From Runella sp. CRIBMP (lineage in GTDB: Bacteria; Bacteroidota; Bacteroidia; Cytophagales; Spirosomataceae): a DNA stretch of 64,000 bases. This document shows positions 49,800-59,069 of the stretch, in pieces; the first letter of the stretch is position 1; each line of letters starts with the position of its first letter. The notes under the pieces were generated by a model. That model had not been told where the DNA came from and did not search any database. It worked only from the letters and a program-made list of their open reading frames with translations. The stretch lies in assembly GCF_009905605.1 (NCBI RefSeq), contig NZ_JAAAKZ010000005.1:248001-312000 (forward strand). The letters are read 5' to 3'. The translations under genes were made by a program, and so were the position numbers.

Positions 49800-52088
49800 T
49801 TATTCGTATCCATTTTTAAAAACAATGAACCCACCTTTCTCAAAACTGACTTCCACAAATTCTTTCTCCATTTTCTCCAGCACAGCCCCTTTTTTCTCCT
49901 TTACAAAGTGCGTTTTGAAGGGCAATTTCAGCCGCGCGATACCGCCTTTTTCAGATTTTAAAATAACCTCGTCCACCAAGCCACCCGTGCGTTTTCCGCT
50001 GACCAACACAGCACCTTCAGCTCGTAACTCTTTGAACGAAACGTCTTTCCAATCGGCAGGTACGGCGGGAAACACTTCAATAAAACCCGCATAGCTTTGC
50101 ACCAACATTTCCTGTACTCCAGCGGCAAATGCAAAATTCCCTTCCAGTGTAAACGGTCTATACGTAAACTTAGACAAACCCGATTTCGTTTGGTCGCCGT
50201 TGGCATGAAAGGAGTTGGGTAAACAAAACGCCGTGGCAAACGTCCGCAACGTTTTGGCCGCACCTGTGCCGTCTTTGGCGCGGGCTTTCAGGCTGCCCAA
50301 CCACGCATACGAGTATCCGCACCACCAATCAGGGCCAATTTTATCGAGCAAGGCAAGGCTATTTTTGATGATGGCTTGGTCGTTTTCTCCATTTTCCCAG
50401 CGAATTTCACCCAAAGGATGAATGGCCATTACGTGCGAAAAATGACGGTGTGATTGATTATAAGGCAACGATGGTGCAAATTTCAATTCGGCATTTTCAG
50501 AAAGAGCATAAGGGGCAAACTGGCCGAGAATCTTCTGCCAATGGGCGGCATCCTGCGTAAGTTTTAATTCTGCCGCCAATTCAGCGGCTTTGCTAAACGT
50601 AAAACGCATAAGCGACAAATCATAGTTCGTATTCTCAGAAAACCAAGCAGTTACCCGATTGTCATTAATTTCTGGACTCGAACTGATGGGAAGCTGACGC
50701 TGCCCCTGTGCGTTCAGAAACGTATTTTTTTCTAAGAAGGTCGCCACCTCTTTGAACCACGGATAGGCTCGTTTTTGCAAGAAATCACGGTCCATGCTGT
50801 AGCGCCATTGGAGATAATAATGCTGCGCCAGCCACGAAGAGACCGTCGGCGAAAACGAATACTGAATCCATCCGCCCATGGGCACTCCCGTGAGGGTAGT
50901 CACGCCAGGCACATTGATTCCCTCACTTTGGTAAAACCATTTGGTATACTCGCGGTACGCAGGGCGATTTTGGTCGAGGTGGTCAAGGTAGCCGAGGGTT
51001 TCTTCCAAATGGTTGGCGGTGTAGCCGGGCCAATAACTCAATTGCGTATTCAAATCATGGTGAAAATCGCCTTTCCAAGGCGGCAATCGGCCGTTGTCGG
51101 CCGTCCAAACTGCCTGCAATGAAATCGGCGGTGCACCCCTACGGGCCGTGCTGCCAAATTTATACTGTTCCAAATAATACTGTTTTTCTAACACTGCATC
51201 TGGCAACTCAATACTAGATTTAGCCCAGAAATTTTTCCACCAAGCCTGATGCGTTAAGACGGCTTTTTCAAAAGCAACTATTTTAGCGGTCAATGTAGTG
51301 GCGGCGGGTTTAGGCTTGTTGGGATAATGCGCCGAAATCGCCCAAACTCCTTCCCATACATCGGCACCGAGGGTTTTCCAGCGTACACTTACTTCATACT
51401 CAAACCCGCCCCAACCTTTTTGGCGGTAGGTATAGGCGTTTCCTTGTTTAAGCACTTTTCCCTGTTGGTAGCCCAACCTCGCCAAGTCGTCACCCGCTAC
51501 CGACCCACCCGCGGTTTTGTCTACCTCTCCTTCGTACTTGGGCGCTAACAGGTTGATTTTAAAATCTTTCACACCTTCCACCCGAAAATAACCTAGCAGC
51601 GCGGAAGCATGAACAAAAGAGGTAAGTTTGGCCCCGTTGGCCCACTTTACTTCGGCGATGGCTTTTTGTATATCCACCCGAGCGGAGCTTACTTCGCCCC
51701 AAGTTTGGCTTTCTATTTCCAATGCAGCGCCAGGAATCTTGCTCGGGGCGGGTTCGCGCTCATAAGGTACATCGCCGTATTGCTGTACGGCGGCATAGTT
51801 GTTTTTCTTGATTTGCTCTTGCACCCATGCATACGTAAACTCGGGTTTTTTCATGCCCTCCATCGGGCGTAAATCCCACAATTCGGCGTGGTCGAGGGAG
51901 AAGCGTAGGTTATTGCCTTTTTGCCAAATCAATTCTCCAATAAAACCATTCCCCAACGGCAATGCTTCGTCCCAACGCGTTGGGAGTTTGTCAAAAACCA
52001 AGTCGTGTTTGGCAGAAACTTGGGCAACGGCTGCGTCGGTCAACCCTAAGAAGATACCCAAAAATAGGTAAAGAAGGCGTTTTAACAT
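49800..52088 (-). CDS. GH95-type glycoside hydrolase (alpha-L-fucosidase/galactosidase family)
   Basis: 762 residues from ATG 52088, which gives a Sec signal peptide (MLKRLLYLFLGIFLGL...AAVAQ). N-terminal super-sandwich domain opens with PTRWDEALPLGNGFIGELIW, a GH95 hallmark. The catalytic (alpha/alpha)6 barrel spans about 300-650: WTADNGRLPPWKGDFHHDLN, WIQYSFSPTVSSWLAQHYYL, ISSSPEINDN, and HRHFSHVMAIHPLGEI. A C-terminal beta domain follows. GH95 includes alpha-1,2-L-fucosidases and L-galactosidases; the exact activity is not settled. No SusCD pair is nearby. Confidence 0.9.
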   Translation of the reverse strand: MLKRLLYLFLGIFLGLTDAAVAQVSAKHDLVFDKLPTRWDEALPLGNGFIGELIWQKGNNLRFSLDHAELWDLRPMEGMKKPEFTYAWVQEQIKKNNYAAVQQYGDVPYEREPAPSKIPGAALEIESQTWGEVSSARVDIQKAIAEVKWANGAKLTSFVHASALLGYFRVEGVKDFKINLLAPKYEGEVDKTAGGSVAGDDLARLGYQQGKVLKQGNAYTYRQKGWGGFEYEVSVRWKTLGADVWEGVWAISAHYPNKPKPAATTLTAKIVAFEKAVLTHQAWWKNFWAKSSIELPDAVLEKQYYLEQYKFGSTARRGAPPISLQAVWTADNGRLPPWKGDFHHDLNTQLSYWPGYTANHLEETLGYLDHLDQNRPAYREYTKWFYQSEGINVPGVTTLTGVPMGGWIQYSFSPTVSSWLAQHYYLQWRYSMDRDFLQKRAYPWFKEVATFLEKNTFLNAQGQRQLPISSSPEINDNRVTAWFSENTNYDLSLMRFTFSKAAELAAELKLTQDAAHWQKILGQFAPYALSENAELKFAPSLPYNQSHRHFSHVMAIHPLGEIRWENGENDQAIIKNSLALLDKIGPDWWCGYSYAWLGSLKARAKDGTGAAKTLRTFATAFCLPNSFHANGDQTKSGLSKFTYRPFTLEGNFAFAAGVQEMLVQSYAGFIEVFPAVPADWKDVSFKELRAEGAVLVSGKRTGGLVDEVILKSEKGGIARLKLPFKTHFVKEKKGAVLEKMEKEFVEVSFEKGGFIVFKNGYE

Positions 52089-52430
52089 GGCGTGTTGTTT
52101 TGTATTAAAAGGAACTGACACATTCTTACTTAGTACGAAGATATTTGATTATTTCAGGCAATTGAAAAAGAAAGTAACAGAAAGCTGTTTTTTGCTGCCA
52201 TCATGGTGTAAAATAAGATTGCCGAGAAAGCCAATATCTGGCTGATACGCTGAAGTTTGAGAACCCGACTCGGCGTTTAGATGTTGCGTATTTAGAAGCT
52301 GATAATTGTTTTTAGATACTCAAGTTCAAAAGTATTGACCGAAACGATAAAAGTATAAATTTTACCAAAAATCGTGTAACAACTCCCTCACCTCAGCACT
52401 GTACCTTTGTACCGTCAAATCAACAATAGC
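52089..52430. other. Divergent intergenic region between GH95 gene and copA
   Basis: 342 bp with no credible gene. It holds TACTTAGTA (52127-52135), which shares 9 bases with the palindromes upstream of the Crp/Fnr and nos genes and lies 39 bases before the GH95 start, and the copA -7 element TACCTTTG (52402-52409). I see no CueR- or CsoR-type dyad. Confidence 0.6.
52402..52409 (+). promoter_or_regulatory. -7 promoter element TACCTTTG for copA
   Basis: Exact TAnnTTTG match 22 bases before the copA ATG at 52431, implying a short leader. No -33 element recognised. Confidence 0.55.
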
Positions 52431-54647
52431 ATGGAAACGCTCACGATAGAGAATGAACAAAAAATAACGATTCCTGTGACAGGAATGACCTGTGCGGCTT
52501 GCGCGAGCAGTGTCGAAAATGTCCTCAACAAACAGGAAGGGGTATTGGAATGTGCCGTAAATTTTGCCAACGAAACGGCCCAAATCACTTTCAACACCGC
52601 CCAAACTTCCCCCGAAGCCCTCAAAAAATCGGTGCAGGCCGTGGGGTATGACTTGATTTTGGATACCGCCAATGCCCAAGTAAAGCAAGCTGAGTTAAAA
52701 ACAGCGCACGTACAATCACTCAAAAACAATGTGGTTTGGGCGAGTATCCTAACCGCTCCCGTGGTGGTTATCGGCATGTTTTTTATGGAAATGCCCTACG
52801 CCAATTGGATTATGCTGGCCCTGACCACGCCCGTATTGGCCCTATTTGGGAAAAGCTTTTTTATTAACGCCTGGAAACAAGCTCGCCACGGGCAATCCAA
52901 CATGGACACGCTCGTGGCGTTAAGCACCGGAATTGCCTACCTATTCAGCCTTTTTAATACCATTTACCCCGAATTTTGGCACAGCCGGGGACTTCACCCG
53001 CACGTCTATTTTGAAGCGGCGGCCGTTGTAATTGTGTTTATCATGTTGGGGAAATTGCTCGAAGAAAAAGCCAAAGCCAATACTTCCTCAGCCATCAAAA
53101 AACTGATGGGCCTCCAACCACATACCGTGTGGATTATCGAAAACGGCGAAGAAAAAGAAGTAGAATTGGCCCAAGTCCGCATCGGTGACCGCATCATCGT
53201 CAAGCCTGGCGACAAGATTGCCGTGGATGGCAAAGTACTTTCTGGCACCTCATTTGTGGATGAAAGTATGCTTTCTGGCGAGCCTATTCCAGTTGAGAAA
53301 ACCAAAGGGGCCAAAGTCTTTGCAGGAACGGTCAATCAGCAGGGTAGTTTTCGATTTATTGCCGAAAAAATCGGTGGAGAAACCCTACTGGCAGGCATCA
53401 TTCAGATGGTCCAAAATGCCCAAGGTAGCAAAGCACCTATTCAAAAATTGACCGACAAAATTGCGGGGATTTTTGTCCCGATTGTCATCGGCATTGCCAT
53501 TCTTACGTTTGTGGCTTGGTTCATTTTAGGAGGCGAAAACGCCCTGTCGCAGGGTTTACTGGCGGCGGTTACGGTACTGGTCATTGCCTGTCCGTGTGCG
53601 CTGGGATTGGCTACCCCAACGGCCATCATGGTGGGCGTGGGCAAAGGCGCTGAAAACGGGATTCTCATCAAAGACGCCGAAAGCCTGGAACTTGCCCATC
53701 GGGTAAATGCCATCATTTTGGACAAAACAGGCACCATTACCGAAGGAAAACCTACGCTCACCGACAGTTTTTGGATCGAAAACCATGAAACTCAAAAGAG
53801 CATTTTGCTCGCCATCGAAAGTCAATCGGCTCACCCCCTGGCCGAAGCAGTGGTGAATCATTTGAAAATGGAAGGCGTCAAAACGCGCTTGGTTCAGCAG
53901 TTTGAAAACGTAACGGGTCGTGGAGTAAAAGCAACCGTCGATGGAGAGAATTATTACGTCGGCAGCCCCGTATGGATGACCGAGCGACAACTTTCGTTGT
54001 CGGAATCGCCCATTGAAAAGTGGCAATTGGAAGCCAAAACAGTCATCGTTTTTGCCAACGAAACCAAGGTAATCGCCGCTTTTGGCATTACTGACCCCAT
54101 CAAAGAAACGTCGGCCAAAGCCATTGAAGAACTTCAAAACCAAGGAATTGAAGTTTATATGTTGACCGGCGACAATGTCCAAACGGCGCAACAAGTAGCG
54201 AAGCAGGTGGGAATCAACCATTTTAAAGCCCAAGTGTTACCCTCCGACAAAGCCGCTTTTGTGGAAGAATTACAACGAACGGGCAAAGTGGTAGCCATGG
54301 TCGGCGACGGCATCAATGACTCCCACGCGCTGGCCACGGCCGATGTGAGCATTGCCATGGGTCGCGGCTCCGATATTGCCATGGACGTGGCCAAAATGAC
54401 GCTTATTTCTGGTGATTTGCATAAAATTGCGCAGGCCATTCGCCTTTCTAAATGGACGGTAGCGGCCATTCATCAAAACCTGTTTTGGGCGTTTATTTAC
54501 AACCTTATCGGAATTCCGCTCGCCGCTGGCGTGTTGTACCCAATCAACGGGTTCCTGCTCAATCCGATGATTGCGGGGGCAGCCATGGCGCTAAGTTCGG
54601 TGTCGGTGGTAGGAAATAGCCTGAGACTTAAATTAAAGCACTTATAA
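52431..54647 (+). CDS. copA: Copper-translocating P-type ATPase
   Basis: 738 residues. Exports Cu(I) from the cytoplasm (P1B-1 type). One N-terminal HMA domain with [10 protein letters not shown] (C21, C24); eight membrane helices; the phosphatase loop [10 protein letters not shown]; the membrane copper site [13 protein letters not shown]; the phosphorylation motif DKTGTITEG; the nucleotide-site SAHPLAEAV; and [18 protein letters not shown] 52431 is chosen because the -7 element is just upstream and the HMA domain follows. A CopZ-like gene lies 125 bp downstream. It balances the copper uptake suggested near the nos genes. Confidence 0.97.
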   Translation: METLTIENEQKITIPVTGMTCAACASSVENVLNKQEGVLECAVNFANETAQITFNTAQTSPEALKKSVQAVGYDLILDTANAQVKQAELKTAHVQSLKNNVVWASILTAPVVVIGMFFMEMPYANWIMLALTTPVLALFGKSFFINAWKQARHGQSNMDTLVALSTGIAYLFSLFNTIYPEFWHSRGLHPHVYFEAAAVVIVFIMLGKLLEEKAKANTSSAIKKLMGLQPHTVWIIENGEEKEVELAQVRIGDRIIVKPGDKIAVDGKVLSGTSFVDESMLSGEPIPVEKTKGAKVFAGTVNQQGSFRFIAEKIGGETLLAGIIQMVQNAQGSKAPIQKLTDKIAGIFVPIVIGIAILTFVAWFILGGENALSQGLLAAVTVLVIACPCALGLATPTAIMVGVGKGAENGILIKDAESLELAHRVNAIILDKTGTITEGKPTLTDSFWIENHETQKSILLAIESQSAHPLAEAVVNHLKMEGVKTRLVQQFENVTGRGVKATVDGENYYVGSPVWMTERQLSLSESPIEKWQLEAKTVIVFANETKVIAAFGITDPIKETSAKAIEELQNQGIEVYMLTGDNVQTAQQVAKQVGINHFKAQVLPSDKAAFVEELQRTGKVVAMVGDGINDSHALATADVSIAMGRGSDIAMDVAKMTLISGDLHKIAQAIRLSKWTVAAIHQNLFWAFIYNLIGIPLAAGVLYPINGFLLNPMIAGAAMALSSVSVVGNSLRLKLKHL

Positions 54648-54747
54648 TCAAGACGTAAGAATTAAGAGGCATGAAATAAGAAACCAGAAGTACACAGAAA
54701 ACAATCCTCTTATTTCTTACCTCTCACATCCATCAAAATTTATCAAT

Positions 54748-54770
54748 TATCAATTATCAATTATTCAAAT
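54748..54770. repeat. Short tandem repeat of ATCAATT
   Basis: Three copies of the 7-mer ATCAATT-type unit (TATCAATTATCAATTATCAA) just before the HMA protein gene, probably spanning its promoter or leader. Confidence 0.7.
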
Positions 54771-54771
54771 C

Positions 54772-54981
54772 ATGGAAACGTTAAAATTCAAAACCAATAT
54801 CAATTGTGGAGGCTGCGTAGCAAAAGTAACTCCTTTCTTGAATCAACTCGAAAACGTAGAGACGTGGAAAGTTGACACCAACAATCCTGAAAAAATTCTG
54901 ACCGTATCGGGGGAAGATTTAACCTGCGAGCTCATCGAAAGCGCCATTCAGAAGGCGGGGTTTGAAGCAGCAGAAGTATAA
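54772..54981 (+). CDS. HMA-domain copper chaperone, CopZ-like
   Basis: 69 residues, one ferredoxin-like heavy-metal-associated domain. The binding loop is NINCGGCVAKV (C12, C15), a CGGC variant of the usual CxxC. It would carry Cu(I) to CopA encoded upstream. The acidic C-terminus (AGFEAAEV) is typical. A strong terminator follows. Confidence 0.93.
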   Translation: METLKFKTNINCGGCVAKVTPFLNQLENVETWKVDTNNPEKILTVSGEDLTCELIESAIQKAGFEAAEV

Positions 54982-54996
54982 TATTGTTCAGGAAGT

Positions 54997-55034
54997 AAAA
55001 ATCGGAGAATGGCACACGTCCGTTCTCCGATTTT
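54997..55034 (+). terminator. Rho-independent terminator of the HMA protein gene
   Basis: AAAATCGGAGAA (54997-55008) pairs with TTCTCCGATTTT (55023-55034), 14-nt loop, T-rich end. 15 bases after the stop. Confidence 0.9.
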
Positions 55035-55237
55035 CTATTTTTAAGCTTACCGCCTGTACTCTTCATCAGCATGATTTTGGGCCATCCCCTAGGCAAATTT
55101 TTACTTTTTGCGCATTTTCGACAAAATTCTCCCAGATTTATACACCTCTGGTAGTACTTTGCAGGCATTCTCTTCTTTAAATAAAAACATAAACGCTTTT
55201 CAAGGCCCAACCAAACACCGCCTAATCAACCGCAAAG

Positions 55238-56410
55238 ATGCATCTACGTCTATTTTTACTTTTATTGATTCCATTTTGGGGAAATGCCCAATCGCCAAAA
55301 GAAACCGTGGTTTTTCAAAACGGCCAAAACGGCTATAAATGTTACCGTATTCCAGCCATTGTCAAAGCCCCCAACGGCCACTTATTGGCTTTTGCTGAAG
55401 CCCGCCGCAACAATTGCGGGGATTTTGGCGATGTGGAAATCGTGATGAAACGCAGCACCGACAACGGCACGACGTGGGGAAATTTGCAAGTCGTGGCCGA
55501 TAACGGCAACGACCAAGCAGGCAATCAAGCCCCCGTTTTTGACCTGACAGATAAGCGGTTCCCCAAGGGTCGGTTGTTTTTGTTTTACAACACGGGCATC
55601 GCCCACGAGCAGGAAGTCCGCGAGGGGAAAGCCATTCGGGAAGTGTGGTATAAGACCAGTACCAACGGCGGACAAACTTGGTCGGAGCCAGTCAATATCA
55701 CAACGCAGGTTTCCAAACCCAATAAACCCAGCGTAAATCCTGCCTACAATTTCAAAGAAGACTGGCGCTCATACGCCAATACCCCGGGCCACGGTCTGCA
55801 AATTCAAAAAGGAAAGTACAAAGGTCGACTTTTTATTCCCGCCAATCACTCGTCAGGACCGCCCCAAAAGGAGTCCCGGGATTATATTGCCCACGCTTTT
55901 TACAGCGACGACCACGGCAAAACCTTCAAAATTTCGCCCAACGTAGCCTACCCAGGCAGTAACGAGGCCATCGCCGCCGAAACTTCGGACGGCAGTTTGG
56001 TTTTCAATTGCCGCAATCAATCGGGCGACGCCAAGTACCGAATTCAAGCCTTTACCAAAAACGCGGGCGAAACTTGGGATGAAGTGAAAATCATGACCGA
56101 CCTTCCCGACCCAGTTTGCCAAGGAAGCATGATTGATTTTCAACCCAAAAAGGGACAAAAAGTGTTGCTTTTTTCCAACAACAACAGCCAAACCCAACGC
56201 GATAAACTGACCGTTCGGGTAAGCTATGATGATGGAAAAAGCTGGTCGGTCGGTCAAGAAATTTACGGTGTAGCCAAGGCATATTCAGACCCTTCGGCAT
56301 ATTCGGATTTGGTGGTACAACGCGATAATGTCATTGGAGTATTGTATGAGAAAAATGACTATACGCAAATCGTGTACGCTAAATTCAATTATGAGTGGCT
56401 AGTAAAATAA
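55238..56410 (+). CDS. Exo-alpha-sialidase (GH33)
   Basis: 390 residues with a Sec signal peptide (to about residue 18, ...WGNAQ). Six-bladed propeller sialidase: the first catalytic-Arg motif YRIP (CYRIPAIVKAPNG), acid/base Asp region FGDVEIVMKRS, and five Asp boxes (STDNGTTWG, STNGGQTWS, SDDHGKTFK, TKNAGETWD, SYDDGKSWS). Other active-site residues are in ANHSSG, NEAIAAE (catalytic Glu) and NCRNQSG (second Arg), YSDPSAYSDL (Tyr). Removes terminal sialic acid. It is the first of a sialidase-sulfatase pair. Confidence 0.94.
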   Translation: MHLRLFLLLLIPFWGNAQSPKETVVFQNGQNGYKCYRIPAIVKAPNGHLLAFAEARRNNCGDFGDVEIVMKRSTDNGTTWGNLQVVADNGNDQAGNQAPVFDLTDKRFPKGRLFLFYNTGIAHEQEVREGKAIREVWYKTSTNGGQTWSEPVNITTQVSKPNKPSVNPAYNFKEDWRSYANTPGHGLQIQKGKYKGRLFIPANHSSGPPQKESRDYIAHAFYSDDHGKTFKISPNVAYPGSNEAIAAETSDGSLVFNCRNQSGDAKYRIQAFTKNAGETWDEVKIMTDLPDPVCQGSMIDFQPKKGQKVLLFSNNNSQTQRDKLTVRVSYDDGKSWSVGQEIYGVAKAYSDPSAYSDLVVQRDNVIGVLYEKNDYTQIVYAKFNYEWLVK

Positions 56411-56464
56411 ACGTCGGCGAGGACTGCGCCGCACCGGTCTGCGGTTTTGAACCTCGCCGACGTT
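56410..56464. repeat. AACGTCGGCGAGG-family inverted repeat, copy 2
   Basis: Arms AACGTCGGCGAGG (56410-56422) and CCTCGCCGACGTT (56452-56464), starting on the last base of the sialidase stop codon. The first 28 bases (56410-56437) match copy 3 (58174-58201) exactly in inverted orientation. A likely small mobile or REP-like element serving as a gene end. Confidence 0.9.
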
Positions 56465-56515
56465 CACAACGACGTTATCCATAGCAAGTAATTATCTCTG
56501 AAACCCTTTCAATTC

Positions 56516-58030
56516 ATGAAAAAAACATTCATTACGCTTACGGCCCTCGTTTTAATGGTAAGCGCAGGCCTATTGTCGTTCAAACCCAAAGACAAGCGCC
56601 CTAACATCCTGATTCTATTTTCAGACGACCACGCGCTGCAAGGCATCAGCGCTTACGGCAGTCCATATATCAAAACGCCCAACATCGACCGATTGGCTAA
56701 GGAAGGTGCTTTGTACCAAAATATGTTTTGTACCAATTCACTTTGCGCACCGAGCCGTGCCACGCTACTGACGGGTAAATTTAGCCACAAAAATGGCCAT
56801 AGAGACAACTCAACCCAGTTTGACGCGGGTCAGAATATGTACCCCAAATACCTACAAGCGGCTGGTTATCAAACGAGTTGGATTGGAAAATGGCATTTAC
56901 AGGCCACACCGCAGTATTTTGATTATTGGTCCGTGGTGCCAGGCCAAGGGGCGTATTATAATCCCGACTTTAATGAAATGGGCGGCAAAACTGTTAGACA
57001 CGAGGGGTACGCTACCGACGTTATCACCAATAAAGCCCTGAAATGGTTGAGCAGCGACCGCGATGATTCAAAGCCGTTTTGTTTGGTCATCGGCCACAAA
57101 TGCCCGCACCGTAATTGGTTGCCCGACACGGGTGATTTGCGGGCGTTTGACAACGTCAAATTTCAATTGCCCAAAACCTTTTACGATAACTACGAAGGTC
57201 GGATTGCTGCCAAACGCCAAGACATGACCGTGACCAAAACCATGCGCCTGAAAGAAGATTTGAAAGTAGGCGCTGAAAATGATGAGTTTGTTAGGCGTAT
57301 GAATCCCGCCCAGCGCAAGGCGTGGTTGGCGTATTACGACCAAGTGACGGCCGACTTTAAAAAACAGAATTTAACGGGCCGCGCCCTCGACGAATGGAAA
57401 TACCAACGTTATATGCAGGATTATCTCGGCACGCTCCGCTCACTTGACCGCAACGTGGGCCGGGTGTTGGATTATCTAGACAAAACGGGTTTGGCCGAAA
57501 ATACAATTGTGATTTATTCTTCCGACCAAGGATTTTATCTGGGAGAGCACGGCTGGTTTGACAAGCGTTTTATGTACGAAGAATCCCACCACATGCCGAT
57601 GCTGATACGCTATCCGAAACGCATCAAACCAGGAACCATCGACCGCGCCATTCACAACAATACCGATTTTGCGCCCACTATTTTGCAGGAAGCTGGACTC
57701 AAAATCCCCGCAGACATGCAGGGACAATCCTTTTTCAGTAAAACACCCCGAAAATCAACGTATTACCACTATTACGAGTATCCCGCCGAGCACAGTGTGC
57801 AAGCGCACTTCGGCATCCGCACCGACCGTTACAAGCTGATTCGTTTCTACAAAGACGGTGACTACTGGGAACTCTACGACCTCAAAACCGACCCCGATGA
57901 GCTAAAAAATCAATACGGAAATCCCGCCTACAAAGCCATTCAAAAACAATTATTGACTGATTTAAAGAAGGTTATCAAGCAATATGAGGACACGGAAGCT
58001 GCGGAGATTTTGCAGAAAGAAGGGGTTTAA
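56516..58030 (+). CDS. Type I sulfatase, Cys-type
   Basis: 504 residues with a signal peptide (MKKTFITLTALVLMVSAGLL). Hydrolyses sulfate esters of glycans after conversion of C77 to formylglycine; the signature C77-A-P-S-R81 (LCAPSRATLLTGK) is intact. Metal ligands are ILILFSDDHA near the start and SSDQGFYLGEHGW (DQ and the catalytic His) near 340. The C-terminal subdomain is normal (YKLIRFYKDGDYWELYDLKT). The substrate cannot be assigned, but a host or algal sulfated glycan is likely given the adjoining sialidase. Needs an FGE, for which the protein at 18769 is a candidate. Confidence 0.95.
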   Translation: MKKTFITLTALVLMVSAGLLSFKPKDKRPNILILFSDDHALQGISAYGSPYIKTPNIDRLAKEGALYQNMFCTNSLCAPSRATLLTGKFSHKNGHRDNSTQFDAGQNMYPKYLQAAGYQTSWIGKWHLQATPQYFDYWSVVPGQGAYYNPDFNEMGGKTVRHEGYATDVITNKALKWLSSDRDDSKPFCLVIGHKCPHRNWLPDTGDLRAFDNVKFQLPKTFYDNYEGRIAAKRQDMTVTKTMRLKEDLKVGAENDEFVRRMNPAQRKAWLAYYDQVTADFKKQNLTGRALDEWKYQRYMQDYLGTLRSLDRNVGRVLDYLDKTGLAENTIVIYSSDQGFYLGEHGWFDKRFMYEESHHMPMLIRYPKRIKPGTIDRAIHNNTDFAPTILQEAGLKIPADMQGQSFFSKTPRKSTYYHYYEYPAEHSVQAHFGIRTDRYKLIRFYKDGDYWELYDLKTDPDELKNQYGNPAYKAIQKQLLTDLKKVIKQYEDTEAAEILQKEGV

Positions 58031-58034
58031 AGTT

Positions 58035-58079
58035 GTAATCACGCAAAGGCGTTGCTCCTCGGCGCCTTTGCGTGATTAC
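58035..58079. repeat. Hairpin of the ACGCAAAGGCG type after the sulfatase gene
   Basis: Perfect 17-bp arms GTAATCACGCAAAGGCG (58035-58051) and CGCCTTTGCGTGATTAC (58063-58079), 11-nt loop, 4 bases after the stop. Probably a terminator derived from the dispersed CTTTGCG repeat family also seen at 3171-3248. Confidence 0.85.
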
Positions 58080-58138
58080 ATATTATTGTATTTCCTCTTG
58101 AAATCACTTTAGGATTGGCATCCACCATCAGTCGATAA

Positions 58139-58201
58139 AACGTCGGCAAGGTTTTGAACAGTAGGCTGGTCCGCCGGTGCGGCGCAGTCCTCGCCGACGT
58201 T
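58139..58201. repeat. AACGTCGGCGAGG-family inverted repeat, copy 3
   Basis: Arms AACGTCGGCAAGG (58139-58151) and CCTCGCCGACGTT (58189-58201), one mismatch. Inverted with respect to copy 2, sharing 28 exact bases at the right end. It lies between convergent genes, 15 bases before the DUF4097 stop. Confidence 0.9.
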
Positions 58202-58216
58202 ACGATGAGTGCGAAT

Positions 58217-59065
58217 TTACTTGGCTTTGCGGATGTAAATATTGCCGTGCATGTTTTTCATCATTATTTCACTGCCCCCTCCGTTGACTTTTCCCTGAAC
58301 CCAGTCATCCACACTGACTTTGTACATACCGTCTTTGCTTACCCGATTGGTTTTGGGTTGGGTTTTGTCCACGTCTACGTCAAAGTCACTGTAAATCTCG
58401 CCCCGATCAGATTTAAGTTTTACGTCAAACTTCGCAGAAGGCGGAAACGTGACGTCAACGCTTCCATTGAGGGAGGTAAACGCCATCGGCGATTCGGCGT
58501 TGATACTTTTGAAGTTTGCTTTTACGCCACCGTTTACGGTAGTAGCCACGGCCGAGCCCGACACATTTACGAGCTTGATGGTACCATTTACGTTGCTGAT
58601 TTCCAATTCTCCGTTCACATTTTCTATCAAAATATCGCCGTTGTTGACTGTACTTACTTTCAGGCCAAACTGCTGCGGTACTTTAATAGTGAGATTCATG
58701 GGACGCTTCATGAATTGCGACGTTACTTTGATGGTGTTGTTGCGCTCTTCGGCCGTAATGTCAATACCACCGTTGGTAGAGATTTTTTTCATTCCTGCGG
58801 CGAGTTCGTCGTTTTTATGCTCAGTTTTTTTGCCGCTATACGCCTCGGCAACGGCGTCAATAATGACCTCTTTGCCAGCGTAGCCTATCACATGAATAGA
58901 ACCATTGATTAATCTTACCTGTAAAGAACCAGACTTGTTTGGCTCACTCAACGGAACGACCAGTTGTTCTTTGATTTCATTTTTGGCCTCGTTTTGGGCT
59001 ACCAATGGGGCAGCGTAAGTCATTGCCAGGGCTAAAACTGCGATACTTATGTGGGTGGTTTTCAT
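58217..59065 (-). CDS. DUF4097-type exported beta-solenoid protein A
   Basis: 282 residues from ATG 59065 with a Sec signal peptide (KTTHISIAVLALAMTYA...LVAQ). The mature sequence repeats short beta strands with the pattern I-N-G-x-I/V-x-V-x-G/N (LINGSIHVIGYAGKEVIIDA, VNGELEISNVNGTIKLVNVS, LNGSVDVTF), giving a left-handed or single-stranded beta-solenoid expected for DUF4097. It ends NIYIRKAK. Fourth gene of the ECF sigma operon, 4 bp after the broken paralogue. The role is unknown; an envelope protein under sigma control. Confidence 0.87.
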   Translation of the reverse strand: MKTTHISIAVLALAMTYAAPLVAQNEAKNEIKEQLVVPLSEPNKSGSLQVRLINGSIHVIGYAGKEVIIDAVAEAYSGKKTEHKNDELAAGMKKISTNGGIDITAEERNNTIKVTSQFMKRPMNLTIKVPQQFGLKVSTVNNGDILIENVNGELEISNVNGTIKLVNVSGSAVATTVNGGVKANFKSINAESPMAFTSLNGSVDVTFPPSAKFDVKLKSDRGEIYSDFDVDVDKTQPKTNRVSKDGMYKVSVDDWVQGKVNGGGSEIMMKNMHGNIYIRKAK

Positions 59066-59069
59066 CTTG

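Noticed and set aside
52089-52430. Decayed gene or metal-sensor operator between the GH95 gene and copA
   Set aside because: No frame gives a recognisable protein and no CueR or CsoR dyad is present.
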